From the NCBI RefSeq assembly GCF_026151205.1, contig NC_087073.1:22036270-22100269 (forward strand): DNA of 64,000 nucleotides, read 5' to 3'. Within the stretch, counting starts at the first letter, position 1. The number at the start of each line of letters is the position of its first letter. Below are positions 46,714-57,253 of the stretch, one piece after another. The position numbers and the translations under genes are program-made. Source of the stretch: Bolinopsis microptera. Its lineage: Eukaryota > Ctenophora > Tentaculata > Lobata > Bolinopsidae. The notes beneath the pieces were generated by a model. That model worked only from the letters and a program-made list of their open reading frames with translations. It did not search any database and had not been told where the DNA came from.

Positions 46714-49700
46714 ATGTCATCACACGTGGCATGGGAAGTGATTCCAACTCCTCGGGTGGAAAAATCTCCAGCTTCCAGACAACCTCCCCAGACACCAGTA
46801 CTTCAGAAACCTCGACCAAGGACTCCTCCACAAACCGTTCTCACCAAATCGGATTTGTTGTTCATTAAAGATTTAAACCCTGCTGAAAAATCAAAGATTG
46901 CCCTTATGATTCAGCAGGTATGACCACCAGATTTTGGTTTTTCAAAAATATGTCATCACAATTTTGAAGTTGTCATCAGTGTCATGAAATTTATTTGTTG
47001 AATTTTCGACTGGGTCTAGACCTGCATTAGAGATTATGTATATATTTAATGCTATAATTCACATTTTCAGATAGTTAAATTAGAACAGACATGTGCTGAG
47101 TTGAGGGATGACTTAGAAAATATGACAACTAAATTTGAGAAGTGAGTCACAATGGAAAACCATGATTTCTTATTCTAATTGCGTATTTTTGAGTGACTGA
47201 CAACTGAACCCAATTGAACCGAGTTGCCACGCAATTAACAGGACTCACCCAATCAGCTAAATTGGGTGCCCGATCAGCATAAATCCTAAAACGACAACTG
47301 AACCCAGGTCATTATATTACAAGTGAACCCAAATTTGTGTATATCAGATTTCCAGGCTAGTTTAAGGGCCAGCCTTGGCTCAGATCTCGTGTCTTCTGAT
47401 GCTTTAGGAGGGCCTATCATGGTTCGGATCTCGTGCCTTGAGGAGCAATAGATCGCATCCTTTTTGGCACGCTTCGTGAACTCGTACGCTTGTTAGTTCA
47501 GATCTCGCGATCGAAAGGCACCTGAGACCTTGTCATCTATTAGTACGCTTGTTATACAGCTCGGATTATTGGACCAATACATAAGGAAAGAGATGGTGGT
47601 CACAGTATCGAATCAGCAGAAATATTATGATGACTTTGTGTGAGACATTTTAAGTAATAATTATTATAGGGTAAAGATACAGTTAAACTGCGAAGGCACA
47701 ACACCAAACCAACCCTACTCCACTCCCAAAAACAACCTTCTCCTGGTCGGCCATGTCCCTCATCCTGCACTTGATCCCCGGCCCCGCAGAGGTCACAAGC
47801 CCATCGGAGCACAAATGAGCGAGAAACGGGGAAGCCTTAGCTACCGGGCCAAGGACTGCATCACTAGCAGCGAAATACGGATATACCCTCCCTTTTACAT
47901 GCGTTCAACCGGCACCCGAACCACACGCTGTTTCTTAGACATAACTTCCCACTTACATCAGTGTCTTCTCGCATCAACTGGCATCGGCAAGTGGCGACAC
48001 TGTGTAGACTCAACCCTGAGCTTGATCAGAATCTTCAGTCACAAACCTGACACCGTTTCGGGGCTTTCACTAGAGCGGCATTTAGAAAACCTGTTTGTCT
48101 GTTATTTCTGATGACGATTGGGTTCAGTTGTCGTTTCAAAGTTAATTAGGTAGACTGATCGGGTTTATAGTTGTTTTCCCAAGCTATCCTGTCTAGGAAA
48201 AGTCACAATTGGGTTCAGTTGTCTGGTAGCCTTATTTTTATGCATTGATTCACAAGGCCACGTGCCATTCAAGAACAGTTTAATCTGTTGACACTCTTTT
48301 GAGTAGGAACTAGAAACCTCGCTGTATTCTGAGACCACTAACACATTCCTTGTCAAATTATACCACATTAAGTTGCACTGTCAAACTGTAAACATACCAA
48401 TCAACCAAACAGTTCGAGTCAAAACAATTAAACAGTTTTCAAACCGTACATAATTATAATTTACAAATTGAGAACTGATGACGATGAATTGTTTTAAGGT
48501 TCATGCGAAATGATGTTATTGAATCAATTTTTTCGTGGTCACTTGAGTTATAAAAATACCATCTCAAAGCAATCAAAAATATGAATTTATGATATCTAAG
48601 TTACAGGTCAACAGATGCTTCTTATTTTCGAAGTGTGGGCAAAATAGTATAGCGGTAGAAAGTGAAATGGGTAATCCTCCGATTGTAGTCAGTGGTCGCA
48701 AATCAAAAAGTTACGGTGTTTATTCTCGCCTGCGCTCATATTCATGTCTCTTGTTCAATTGTGGGCGGTAAAGTGCAATGTAAAATTGTACATACATATT
48801 TAACTTACCATTTCGAACACAAATTCCATAGGTTTGACATTTGCCGGACGTGCAGTAAGATATAACACACTGTTTCTCTGCAGTTACGGTTATCGAAGAA
48901 TCATCATTCACTTCGTTCGGTCTGAAAAGCCGGATATAAGAAGTCAGACTGCTACACGAATATGTACTGCAATAGACATACCACAAAAAATGTCAAAGAT
49001 GTTATAATAAAATACCTCAAAAATATATACTGAAAATCAAGCTTACTTAATCGCGCCTAGCGCCCAAGCAACTATGTAGACACAGGATGTCATTTTGTAA
49101 TTGTCATCAGGGCAGGTCAGAGTAGACGCTTCTCCTCTACTGACTGATTTATAAACAAAAGAGGAAAAGTCCACGTTGTTACTGGAGCATGTTGCTGATA
49201 CCTGATGATGAGTGTCGTCCTAGAACCTTCCAATTCGAAATAAACTTTAGATTCATAGATTTTACATTTATTATCTTGTTGGAGAAGGAACGGATTTGAA
49301 CTTACTTTGACTCCTGTACTTGAACCACCTGAATGAACAGCAACGCATGCTCCGTCTATTATCTTTATCCCATCAGCATCGGTTCGGTATATCCCTTGTG
49401 TAAGTTTACAACCTGTAGGTAATATATTAGTACTGTTATGTAGGTTATGTAGGTTCCTATCAAAATTATCTAATCGAACAGATTACAAGCAATAGAAATG
49501 GAATCAAGCACTAAAATTCAACAAACGTATAAAGTAAGAAGTTTCACCTATTAGATTGTATCCAACAGGGCATGAAGCGGTTGTGTAGGCATCGTCTACA
49601 GCCAAGGAGGCTTCACTTTCTACAGTTCTCGTAACTTCAGCTGAACAGTGAACATCGAAATCTATTTTCTCAATTGAATATTTACCAACTATTTATACAG

Positions 49701-50664
49701 ATAAAAGATAGAAAGGTCTTTTGTACATGATGGAATCATCTAGAGGCTGTCAAAATTTTAATTTAGATTAATGAAACATATTTACAATCATGATATAATT
49801 ATGTCGACAGATAACAAAGTTCCCTTACCTTTGACTCGACCTTCGTTCAGGAGGAGGGTCACTAAAAATATCGTCAGCATTCTGTTGGAACAAACCAAGG
49901 AATTACTGCAGAGATTGTCTTGCTTTCTAAATACTATTTTCTTTGATCGGTTTGAAACAAGATCACCACAGAATTTCCAAATCAACAGATTAATAGTCTC
50001 CTTGTCAACAAAATGCTGTATGGCTAAAACTAAAAGCAAACGGTACAGGGTTCTAGAGGTTAAGAAATAATACAAAGAATAGGAGATGCTCGGATATAGG
50101 CTCATGATATTTGTCCCATTGTTATGATAATGAAACATATAATGTAAAGGGATTAGCCGAAATCTTTGCAGTTCCCGTCTGAAAAAGGAAAACGCTCGTA
50201 CATAAAGAGATCAAGATTCACAGCATCACGACTAAGGAGCTTTTCTTTGAAGTGAATTTAACCCATTGTTCGACTAAGAGCAGTAAACATTAAACGATCA
50301 TGATGAACAGCTAGAAGGTGTAGAATCTAAAGTTAACCAGTCACGTGTAACCCCTACAAGTTACCTGCTGGATAGTAACGTTGGATAATGCTACTTAGCT
50401 ATGTTCCCTCTTACCAAATAACCAATGACCATAGCAATAAAATACCTGTATTTCAGAAAATCAGTATTGTGCTCAGAGGTTGAAGAGTGCATGGAGGGGC
50501 TGGCCTCAGAAAACGAAAAGCTCAAAGCTGAGAACCGGTCTAAGGATGAGATCTTAAAGGATTATTCTAACAAACTTGAGGAAACTAGTAAACTTCTCCG
50601 AGTCTCATCGTCAACTAATAAGAAACTGCAGAAGAAATTCAACGTCAAACATCATTGTAAACAG
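46714..50664 (+). CDS. Coiled-coil protein fragment, three exons
   Basis: Exons 46714-46917 (starts at ATG 46714, or at an acceptor CAG ending 46711; ends CAG/GTATGA, phase 0), 47071-47141 (ACATTTTCAG/…AA/GTGAGT, phase 2) and 50457-50664 (TATTTCAG/A…CAG/GTAATA, phase 0). All three lengths and phases agree. The first exon is Pro/Arg-rich then charged (FIKDLNPAEKSKIALMIQQ); the other two are Lys/Glu/Leu-rich heptad-like helices (SENEKLKAENRSKDEILKDY). I do not recognise the family. The ends are not seen: no stop after 50664 before the Ty3 pol sequence, so the gene is probably truncated. Another gene lies antisense in its 3.3-kb intron. Confidence 0.6.
47200..48225. mobile_element. Candidate element bounded by GACAACTGAACCCAATTG inverted repeats
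   Basis: GACAACTGAACCCAATTG at about 47200 is matched inverted at 48205-48223, with internal copies at about 47288 and 48115. No target duplication found. It lies in the intron of the coiled-coil gene; internal ORFs are unremarkable. Confidence 0.45.
48226..48808. other. Intronic spacer, no exon confirmed
   Basis: A 60-codon plus frame at 48589-48771 follows an AG but has no supporting domain or phase link. Confidence 0.4.
48809..49880 (-). CDS. Signal peptide plus PCSK9-CRD-like module, five exons
   Basis: Minus-strand exons 49829-49880 (ATG at 49880), 49548-49661, 49306-49412, 49047-49219, 48809-48921. Every junction is GT-AG and phases agree throughout (1, 1, 0, 2, 1). The product starts with a hydrophobic signal peptide (MLTIFLVTLLL), then CPVGYNLIGC, DGACVAV…VSATC, LTCPDDNYKMTSC and CVISYCTSGKCQ: repeated 'CPxGYxLxGC … gxCxa … vxAxC' units like the Cys-rich C-terminal domain of proprotein convertases such as PCSK9 (similarity judged by eye). 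It ends in phase 1, compatible with the ephrin-receptor-like exons at 36617-43229, so the two sets may form one GPI-anchored protein. It is antisense inside the coiled-coil gene's intron, and inside a Ty3 element. Confidence 0.72.
49881..50456. other. Upstream region of the CRD-like gene
   Basis: Should contain its promoter and 5'UTR. No clear TATA box identified. Confidence 0.35.
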
Positions 50665-50907
50665 GTAATATTGTGTTTGGTGAACTGACAATGACGGATG
50701 AGATCTTTTCTTGTAACGTACATTTAGACAGGCCCAGGTTTTAATTTAAATAATTATGTTTTAAAATAAATCTAGATTAAAATCAAACGTAAACCGTAAT
50801 TTAGATAAGGCTTATATCAATGAATAATACATACTTCGCGGATCAATCAGCACAATGCAAAGGTACTAACTATCAAAAAATACTATTAGCTTCCTCCCTG
50901 TGACTAC

Positions 50908-51502
50908 CAGGGACGTAGCCAGGATTTTTCTTTGAGGGGGGCTGTCGGCTCGCTTCGCTCGCCGACGCGTCCAATCAAGCTGCGCAGCGAGCGAAGCGAG
51001 CAAGCTGTGGCAGGGGTCTGGGGGCGGAGCCCCTTGGCGGGGGCTAGGGGGGCGCAGCCCCCCGGAAATTTTTTGCGAAACAGGGTGTTTTAGACGACAT
51101 TTGGCATTAAAGAAATTTGTAGGACAGCAATAAACTGGGATTGAAAAGAATCAAGTACTCACGTAAATTTGGTAACTTCACAACAGCAATCTGCATTCTC
51201 CAATCAGAATTTACGACTTACTCAGGCCTCATCGTCTTAAGATCTTTACATTTCCTACGGTCTAGGGGACACTATTGACTATAATTATAGAAGTCTTCTA
51301 GAATGTTTGCTTGGATTTAATGACATATATTTACTAATCCACAGTTCAAATCTTTGACTGACTGCAGTCATAAACACAGCCCAGTTACCAGGCGACCATG
51401 GGGACTAGGGGGCTTATCTTTTTTCTGGGGTTCGATTTTTTCCGGGGGGGCTGCCGCCCCCCTAGCCCCCCCCCCCCCCCCCCCCCCCTGGCTACGTGCC
51501 TG
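50908..51502. mobile_element. hAT-like MITE with G-rich hairpins
   Basis: Ends CAGGGACGTAGCCAGG (50908-50923) and CCTGGCTACGTGCCTG (51487-51502) are inverted repeats. The inside has GC-rich hairpins (GGCTCGC…GCTCGCC, GGGGCGGAGCCCC, GGGGGGCGCAGCCCCCC) and a run of about 27 C at about 51464-51488. The right flank CACGAAAC also occurs at 46226-46233. Confidence 0.65.
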
Positions 51503-54500
51503 CACGAAACCAACCTTAGTACCAACCAAGAAATGGTTATCTTGGGTAGAGATTTCCTAAATCAATTTTCCAGCACTGAGTTTGATTGGAAGAATTCAAA
51601 GGTTCGTTTGGGAGAGAAATGGATATTCTTTCTAAATGCTGACAAGGGAGGACATGACATTAACCCGAACTTGCCATCTGAGGCAAGAGAGAAACTCTGC
51701 AGTATTTTGGAAAGTTTCCCAGAGGTGTTTGCAAAAAATCCAAGAGCACCCAGGTGCAGTTCTGCTACCACACACGAGATAAAGAGTATCGATGACCGCC
51801 CAATTAGGAGCAAAATAAGGAGAATTCCAGCAAAATGGTCAAAGGAGATTGACACACAGGTCACAGAAATGATAGAACATGATATCATAGAACCATCTTC
51901 CTCACCTTTCAACAGCAATCCCCTACTGGTCTCGAAGGATGACAATTCAAAACGATTTGTTGTCGATTTCAGAATGGTTAATCGTAACACGGTGCAGGAT
52001 ACTTACCCTTTGCCTACTGTTGAGGAGCTGGTAGATGAGGCCTTTGGGTGTACCCTCTTTTCTCAGCTGGATTTGGCAAGTGGCTACTGGACAGTGCCAA
52101 TCTCTGAGAGTCATCGTCACAAAACAGCATTCAGTATACCCCGGGGAAAGTATCAGTTTAAGAGAATGCCGTTTGGATCGAAGAATGCACAGGCAACGTT
52201 TCAGAAGTGTATGGACAAGATTGTAGAGGAGTGCAAGGAAAAGGGTGCAATCGGCCTAGATGCGTATGTTGACAACCTGATTGTGTGCTCCACATCCATG
52301 GAAGAACATATCAATACCCTTGAGATCCTGCTGCAAGTGCTGGAGAGCAACAACATGTCACTGAGAAAGGACAAGTGTGAGTTTGCGTACCAAGAGATCC
52401 AATTTTTAGGATTCAGGAAAGATGGGAAAACCCTGAAACCAGGAACCAAAAACATGGCTAAGATTAAAGAATTCCCGGCTCCCACTACAAGGAAAGAGCT
52501 ACAAAGCTTCTTGGGCTTAGCCAATTACAATCGCAGATTTATTGATGGGTACTCTGTGATATGTTCCCCGTTGAATCGCCTAACATCGTCAAAGGTCCCG
52601 TTTGTTTGGACAAGTCAAGAACAAGTTGCATTTAACAAGTTAAAGACCACCTTTCATGCTGCTCTTTCGCTGTTCATACCAGATTGGTCTAAGCCATTTG
52701 TGATAAGAACAGATGCTTCTAAGATTGCAGTGGGGAGTGTGCTTGGGCAGTTTGATGGGGATGGTTCGTTCAAACCCATTGGTTATCACTCCGAGACCCT
52801 TAACCAGAAGAATACAAAGAACTGGTCTGCTACAGAGCGAGAACTTTATGGTATCATAAGTGCTAGCAGAAAGTGGAAAGCTTTTTGCTATGAAAAGATC
52901 ACGTTCTATTCGGATCATGAGCCACTGAGGAACGTTCATAGACAGAAAGATCCCAGAGGGAAAATCGGCCGTTGGATATTAGAGTTGGAAAATCTTGATT
53001 ACTGCATCAAGTACCTGAAGGGAGCGGACAACCAGGAAGCAGATTACTTGAGCAGAATAATGGGGAGTGATGCCCCATCAGAAGACCTTTCAGTGTTTGT
53101 GTTAGGGGAGAATCTGCTCCGAGAGGCTCAGATGAGAGACAAAGATATTGCTGAAGCAATAGAAACACTCCGTCAGGACAAGATTGTGGATAAAGGCTTA
53201 TTCAGGAAATTCTTGAACCTGAAAGTCTCTAATAACCTATTATGCAAAGGCTCCCGAGTCATTGTACCTCAGGGGATTGCCCCAAAGATCATCCAAGAGT
53301 ACCACGGACAAGGCCACCCAGGAATCGATAATACCTGCCTGATGCTATCTGAAAGGTTCTATTGGAGGGGTATGAGGAAACAAGTGGAGTCCTTTGTTTC
53401 TAACTGTAGAACATGCACACAGTGCAAACATGGACCTAAGCCTAAAGCGCCAGTGCAGGATCATAGAGAAGTTGAGAAGATCTTCGAGATGATTTCTATG
53501 GATCTAGCATCCATGCCGGTGTCCAGGAGAGGTAACGGAAGCTTTCTTTTGGTGACAGATATATTTACCAAGCTGATGACAGCAATAGCTTTACCCAATG
53601 CACGGGCTGAGACAGTCGTGGACGCATTATGGTGCAGATGGTTCAGCTACTATGGGCTACATAAATTACTTCAATCAGATCAGGGAAGTAATGTCGATGG
53701 CACCAAAGTTAGACAACTATGTGAAGAATTTGCAATCAAAAAGCTCCGATCTTCTGCATATCATCCAGCTGGTAATGGCAGTGCAGAAAGAACTATTGGG
53801 TCCCTCAAAACAATTTTGCGATCTATGTGTCTATCTAGAGGCATACCTATTACTCAATGGGATGAGCTCCTGCCAGAAGCGATATTGATGTTTAATAACA
53901 CTCAAAACAAATCTTCGAAATTCTCTCCTTTCGAGGCTGCTTACGGAGTGTCAGCAAACTTGCCAATCGACAATAGGTTGGGTGTCAATCAAAAAGAAGC
54001 TCAAGACACACGGTTGGTTAGGCAAAACATCCCTCTCAACAAGCAGGAGTCTCGACTAAGCTATCAGAAACAGGCTAACAAGACTACTAACGTCAACGAA
54101 TACCAGGTCGGGGACTGGGTGCTTCTAAAAAGAAACCATGGTGAATATCCCAAGATGAATCCAATATGGGATGAAATTTTTCAGATCTCCAAGAAGATTG
54201 GAAAATCGTGCTGGGGAATTGTAAACTTCGTTTCCGGCAAATCCAAGGTAGATCATCACGACCAGATTCAGCCTGCAGGCAAGAAGCAGGATGCCTCTAT
54301 GGTTATGGGTAGCTCAGTTCCGGTACAAAACCCTCAGGAACCAGCAGGAAAAGTTTATGTTGATAACAGTCTCCCTCAGCATAACTTACCGTTGATAGAT
54401 CGGCAACAATTTGCGAACAATGTTTTCAACATGCCAACGAGTGCAGTATTTGCCTCATCAGCTCCACAGCCGGCACCATCATCCCCACCTACAGAACCCT

Positions 54501-54568
54501 CAACAACTACAACCACCAGATCAGGGAGGGTAGTCAGGCCCCCAACTAGACTAATCAACCAGTTATAG
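51503..54568 (+). CDS. pol: Ty3/gypsy Pol: protease end, RT, RNase H, integrase
   Basis: The open frame starts at 51398 inside the neighbouring MITE, so its first about 35 codons are not retroviral-type sequence; the element's own coding begins about 51503. Numbering from 51398: protease tail VILGRDFL near residue 50, RT with QLDLASGYW near 219 and AYVDN near 289, RNase H RTDASK near 434, integrase zinc finger (HGQGHPG…CRTCTQC, 635-680) and DDE core (SMDLAS, QSDQGS, GNGSAERT, 700-800), then a VGDWVLLKR C-terminal strand and a Pro/Ser tail. No chromodomain. The RT catalytic box reads YVDN where YxDD is expected, predicting an inactive polymerase. Cannot be expressed as the normal Gag-Pol because of the upstream interruption. 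Confidence 0.9.
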   Translation, partial: HETNLSTNQEMVILGRDFLNQFSSTEFDWKNSKVRLGEKWIFFLNADKGGHDINPNLPSEAREKLCSILESFPEVFAKNPRAPRCSSATTHEIKSIDDRPIRSKIRRIPAKWSKEIDTQVTEMIEHDIIEPSSSPFNSNPLLVSKDDNSKRFVVDFRMVNRNTVQDTYPLPTVEELVDEAFGCTLFSQLDLASGYWTVPISESHRHKTAFSIPRGKYQFKRMPFGSKNAQATFQKCMDKIVEECKEKGAIGLDAYVDNLIVCSTSMEEHINTLEILLQVLESNNMSLRKDKCEFAYQEIQFLGFRKDGKTLKPGTKNMAKIKEFPAPTTRKELQSFLGLANYNRRFIDGYSVICSPLNRLTSSKVPFVWTSQEQVAFNKLKTTFHAALSLFIPDWSKPFVIRTDASKIAVGSVLGQFDGDGSFKPIGYHSETLNQKNTKNWSATERELYGIISASRKWKAFCYEKITFYSDHEPLRNVHRQKDPRGKIGRWILELENLDYCIKYLKGADNQEADYLSRIMGSDAPSEDLSVFVLGENLLREAQMRDKDIAEAIETLRQDKIVDKGLFRKFLNLKVSNNLLCKGSRVIVPQGIAPKIIQEYHGQGHPGIDNTCLMLSERFYWRGMRKQVESFVSNCRTCTQCKHGPKPKAPVQDHREVEKIFEMISMDLASMPVSRRGNGSFLLVTDIFTKLMTAIALPNARAETVVDALWCRWFSYYGLHKLLQSDQGSNVDGTKVRQLCEEFAIKKLRSSAYHPAGNGSAERTIGSLKTILRSMCLSRGIPITQWDELLPEAILMFNNTQNKSSKFSPFEAAYGVSANLPIDNRLGVNQKEAQDTRLVRQNIPLNKQESRLSYQKQANKTTNVNEYQVGDWVLLKRNHGEYPKMNPIWDEIFQISKKIGKSCWGIVNFVSGKSKVDHHDQIQPAGKKQDASMVMGSSVPVQNPQEPAGKVYVDNSLPQHNLPLIDRQQFANNVFNMPTSAVFASSAPQPAPSSPPTEPSTTTTTRSGRVVRPPTRLINQL

Positions 54569-54891
54569 GTCACACAATTTATAAATTTATAAACTTGAAT
54601 ATGTTATTGAAAGGATACAATTCTATTATTGAATGGAAAGATAAAACAGATTTATCATTGAAATTTATATTTTTCTACGAATTTGCTAATTTTAAGTCAA
54701 TTTTTATAAATAAGTTATTTTGCCTATTGAATTCCCATGCGCATGGGTTATTTATATTTTTAATTTATTTGACAATATTTGAGAATTTAATCCTGGGAGA
54801 CTTTATTATATCTATTTCATATGAATAATGAGCACTTATAGGATCTTATAAAGTTTTTATGCATTCACTTTGAAGGGAGGTAGATTTTTTT

Positions 54892-54903
54892 TAAGGGGAG
54901 AGT
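54892..54903 (+). promoter_or_regulatory. Polypurine tract
   Basis: AAGGGGAGAG just before the 3' LTR; primes plus-strand synthesis in LTR elements. Confidence 0.6.
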
Positions 54904-54905
54904 AA

Positions 54906-55098
54906 TGTCAGGCTATATATTTCCAGTCCTATATATTACACCTTTAGTTTATATTATAGGACCTTTGGCTTATATACTGTTACCTTAACTTTGTTATCTG
55001 TCAGGATATATTGTTAACTACATGTACTTGTGCTAATCCTTTGAACACTCTTTTACTATACCCAGTGGAGTATCATTGCCTCGGAACACAGGCCGACA
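54906..55098 (+). repeat. 3' LTR
   Basis: Matches the 5' LTR except for a 3-bp deletion near position 30. Confidence 0.92.
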
Positions 55099-55102
55099 AC
55101 AC

Positions 55103-55880
55103 TACGGGAGTCCTGAGTTACTGTTACACGAATTCTAAACACGTAATTTGAAATTCCACAACGGCATTGTAAATTTATTTAGAAAGCATTTCCTAGACTA
55201 CTATACATTGCAACTTGATCAGTCTTCTTTTCTATGTACGGCATGATTGATCAGGGGTTGACTTTTTGGTTGTTTGACTTGGGGGGGGGGGGGGGATGTG
55301 GACGAGTTAGCATTTATAGTGGCTGGATTTTCAATAGCGTGCTTTACTCGCAAGTGATGCCACAAACTAGTTTAAGACCTCTTGGCAGAATTGTACCTTG
55401 AAAGACTTCTTACAATGTATGCAGGTCACGTTGTCTCCCTCTTTTTTGAAATGTTTCCAGATCTCTTTGGTTGCCATATCAAATAAAACAGTTTTCACAG
55501 GATAAGACAAGGAACAACCAATACAAGCACGTTATCAGTTAACAATTTAAGAGCATCAGTCATATATATAAAGTGTATCAGATGACTTTAATCGTGAGAA
55601 GTTTTAATTTAAGTATAGCATCTGATCAACCGACGTAAAGATCACTTATTATCATCGCACCACACGAATACATAGCTAGAACAACTTATATATGGGTGGG
55701 GCGAGACTTTGGAGTTTGGGATACCTGTGGGAATTGGCCATTGTAAAACATATGCTGTTAAAATCATCAAGTGCAGGACAACTAAGCAATATAATATAGA
55801 CATGACAATGGAATGTGAAATGTGAATAACTTAACATATTTTGATTTAACAATGAAAGGATGGCACTGATTTGAGTAGCA
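55103..55880. other. AT-rich spacer, nothing recognised
   Basis: Contains a G run at about 55284-55295; no gene seen. Confidence 0.5.
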
Positions 55881-56416
55881 AATTAAAGGCCCCTTCCAGC
55901 CATTGCCACCTGCCACCTAATTTGGCAGGTTTTACATTAAGGCTGATAATCAATTTGAAGTCTTAAAATGATTCCTGCAAAATTAACCGAAATCCTGCCT
56001 ATTTATCGTATTCGCGCAGAGATGTATCTCACGTAATTATTTAATCGAGTTGTTGATTTATAGAAAAGCCTGCAAAATTAAGACAAAACCTGCCTCACCT
56101 TTTACCTACCCTCAGCAGGTTTGCTCTATTTTAGCAGGTTTTCCGTTAAATATAAAGTCGAATGCTGCATATTTAACGCAAATCCTGCGTAATCTGAGAT
56201 AATTCGAATCAACTTGTGGCGTGATTAAACCTATATATTGGCAGGCTTTTGGATAATTTGAGTGTAAAATGTGGAATACTGTAACGATCGTATAACCTTA
56301 TTACTAGGTAAATAGGTAGGGATTAGGACTGAGACTTGGGTTGTGCAAAGCTACAGAAGTACAGAATGCTACATGGCTCTATAGTTTACACTTTTATACA
56401 ATATGCAGTCACTAGT

Positions 56417-56525
56417 CAGTGGCGAAACGACCGCCCGACACCCCGGCTATGCCTATACCCCTGCTATGCGGAAGTGGGATGGGGGGGGGGTGCAGCTGCG
56501 GCCTCTTAGGTACGTTTCGCCACTG
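56417..56525. mobile_element. 109-bp MITE with CAGTGGCGAAACG ends
   Basis: Inverted termini CAGTGGCGAAACG/CGTTTCGCCACTG. Related ends CAGTGGCGTAACG occur at 63068 and, inverted, at about 60340-60352. No clear target duplication. Confidence 0.65.
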
Positions 56526-56740
56526 CATATTATCCACTATTACCAACACGGGGTCTATGATAAGTTTGAGTATAAAAGTATAAAAACCGATTATTGGAAA
56601 ATAACTGTTTGCTTAACTTCAGTTCTGAGGTTGCCATTTTTAGATACATTCCTTGACTATGCCATACTCCATAGGTCAAAGAAATAATAGACTTATCATG
56701 TTGCAAAATCATTCGGTGACAGCATTTTCCTGTTCCAAAC

Positions 56741-57253
56741 AGTACAGGAAGCGCTACTTGGAAACTCCATCGGAAGGTTCACTGCCGTCAGAGGAAGTTG
56801 ACACTTGACAGCATGGTTAAAGAGCTTGCCGTTACCTTAGCTGATGGGCCAAAGTACGTTGTTATTTCTAGCAAGACAAGCAAAAGCAACACAGACCTCA
56901 CAAAACTGTTGCCAGCGGTAAATATCGCAAAAGCCCAGCCTAGGCGCACCACTAGGACAAAATACAAGGAAGAAGCTGGCTATCGACCCGTCATGAACAC
57001 GCAGGTTATCCAAGACCCTAAAGATAGAATTATATTTTTCGAAAATGACTTGTTCATGTTTAAAAATGCTGACGGCACAAACAGTGTCCTGATAATCGTG
57101 GAAAATATTTCACAGAACGATTTTATTCTCCATAAGGCTGTCGTTGGCAAACTCGTCCAAGAGTGCCACGACCATGCTGACTGCTTTCAGTTAATAGATT
57201 TAGACGAAAAGTATGTCAGTGTTCAGGAAGATGCGCTTATATTTTATAACTGA
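56741..57253 (+). CDS. Unrecognised ORF inside the TIR transposon
   Basis: Open from an acceptor-like TTTTCCTGTTCCAAACAG ending at 56740 to the stop at 57251-57253; the first ATG is at 56813 (about 146 residues). The product is mixed charged, with an N-terminal Lys/Arg/Thr-rich half and an acidic C-terminal half containing a hydrophobic VLIIVENI segment and ECHDHADCF. No transposase DDE triad, helix-turn-helix or zinc finger is evident. It may be the last exon of a transposon protein or of a captured host gene. Confidence 0.5.
   Translation, partial: STGSATWKLHRKVHCRQRKLTLDSMVKELAVTLADGPKYVVISSKTSKSNTDLTKLLPAVNIAKAQPRRTTRTKYKEEAGYRPVMNTQVIQDPKDRIIFFENDLFMFKNADGTNSVLIIVENISQNDFILHKAVVGKLVQECHDHADCFQLIDLDEKYVSVQEDALIFYN

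Larger units (their letters stand above)
44417..55098 (+). mobile_element. Ty3/gypsy LTR retrotransposon, interrupted by 5.3 kb
   Basis: 5' LTR 44417-44612 and 3' LTR 54906-55098 (196 and 193 bp, TG…CA ends) differ by a 3-bp indel and few if any substitutions. The direct repeat ACAC (44413-44416 and 55099-55102) is a 4-bp target duplication. Gag and protease lie at 44628-46233 and pol at about 51503-54568. The segment 46234-51502 is foreign. A purine tract AAGGGGAGAG precedes the 3' LTR. Confidence 0.85.

Noticed and set aside
48589-48771. 60-codon plus-strand ORF after an AG
   Set aside because: No domain, no donor and no phase link to the coiled-coil exons.
51398-51502. First 35 codons of the pol frame as an N-terminal extension
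   Set aside because: They are translated MITE sequence with a poly-proline run from the C tract.
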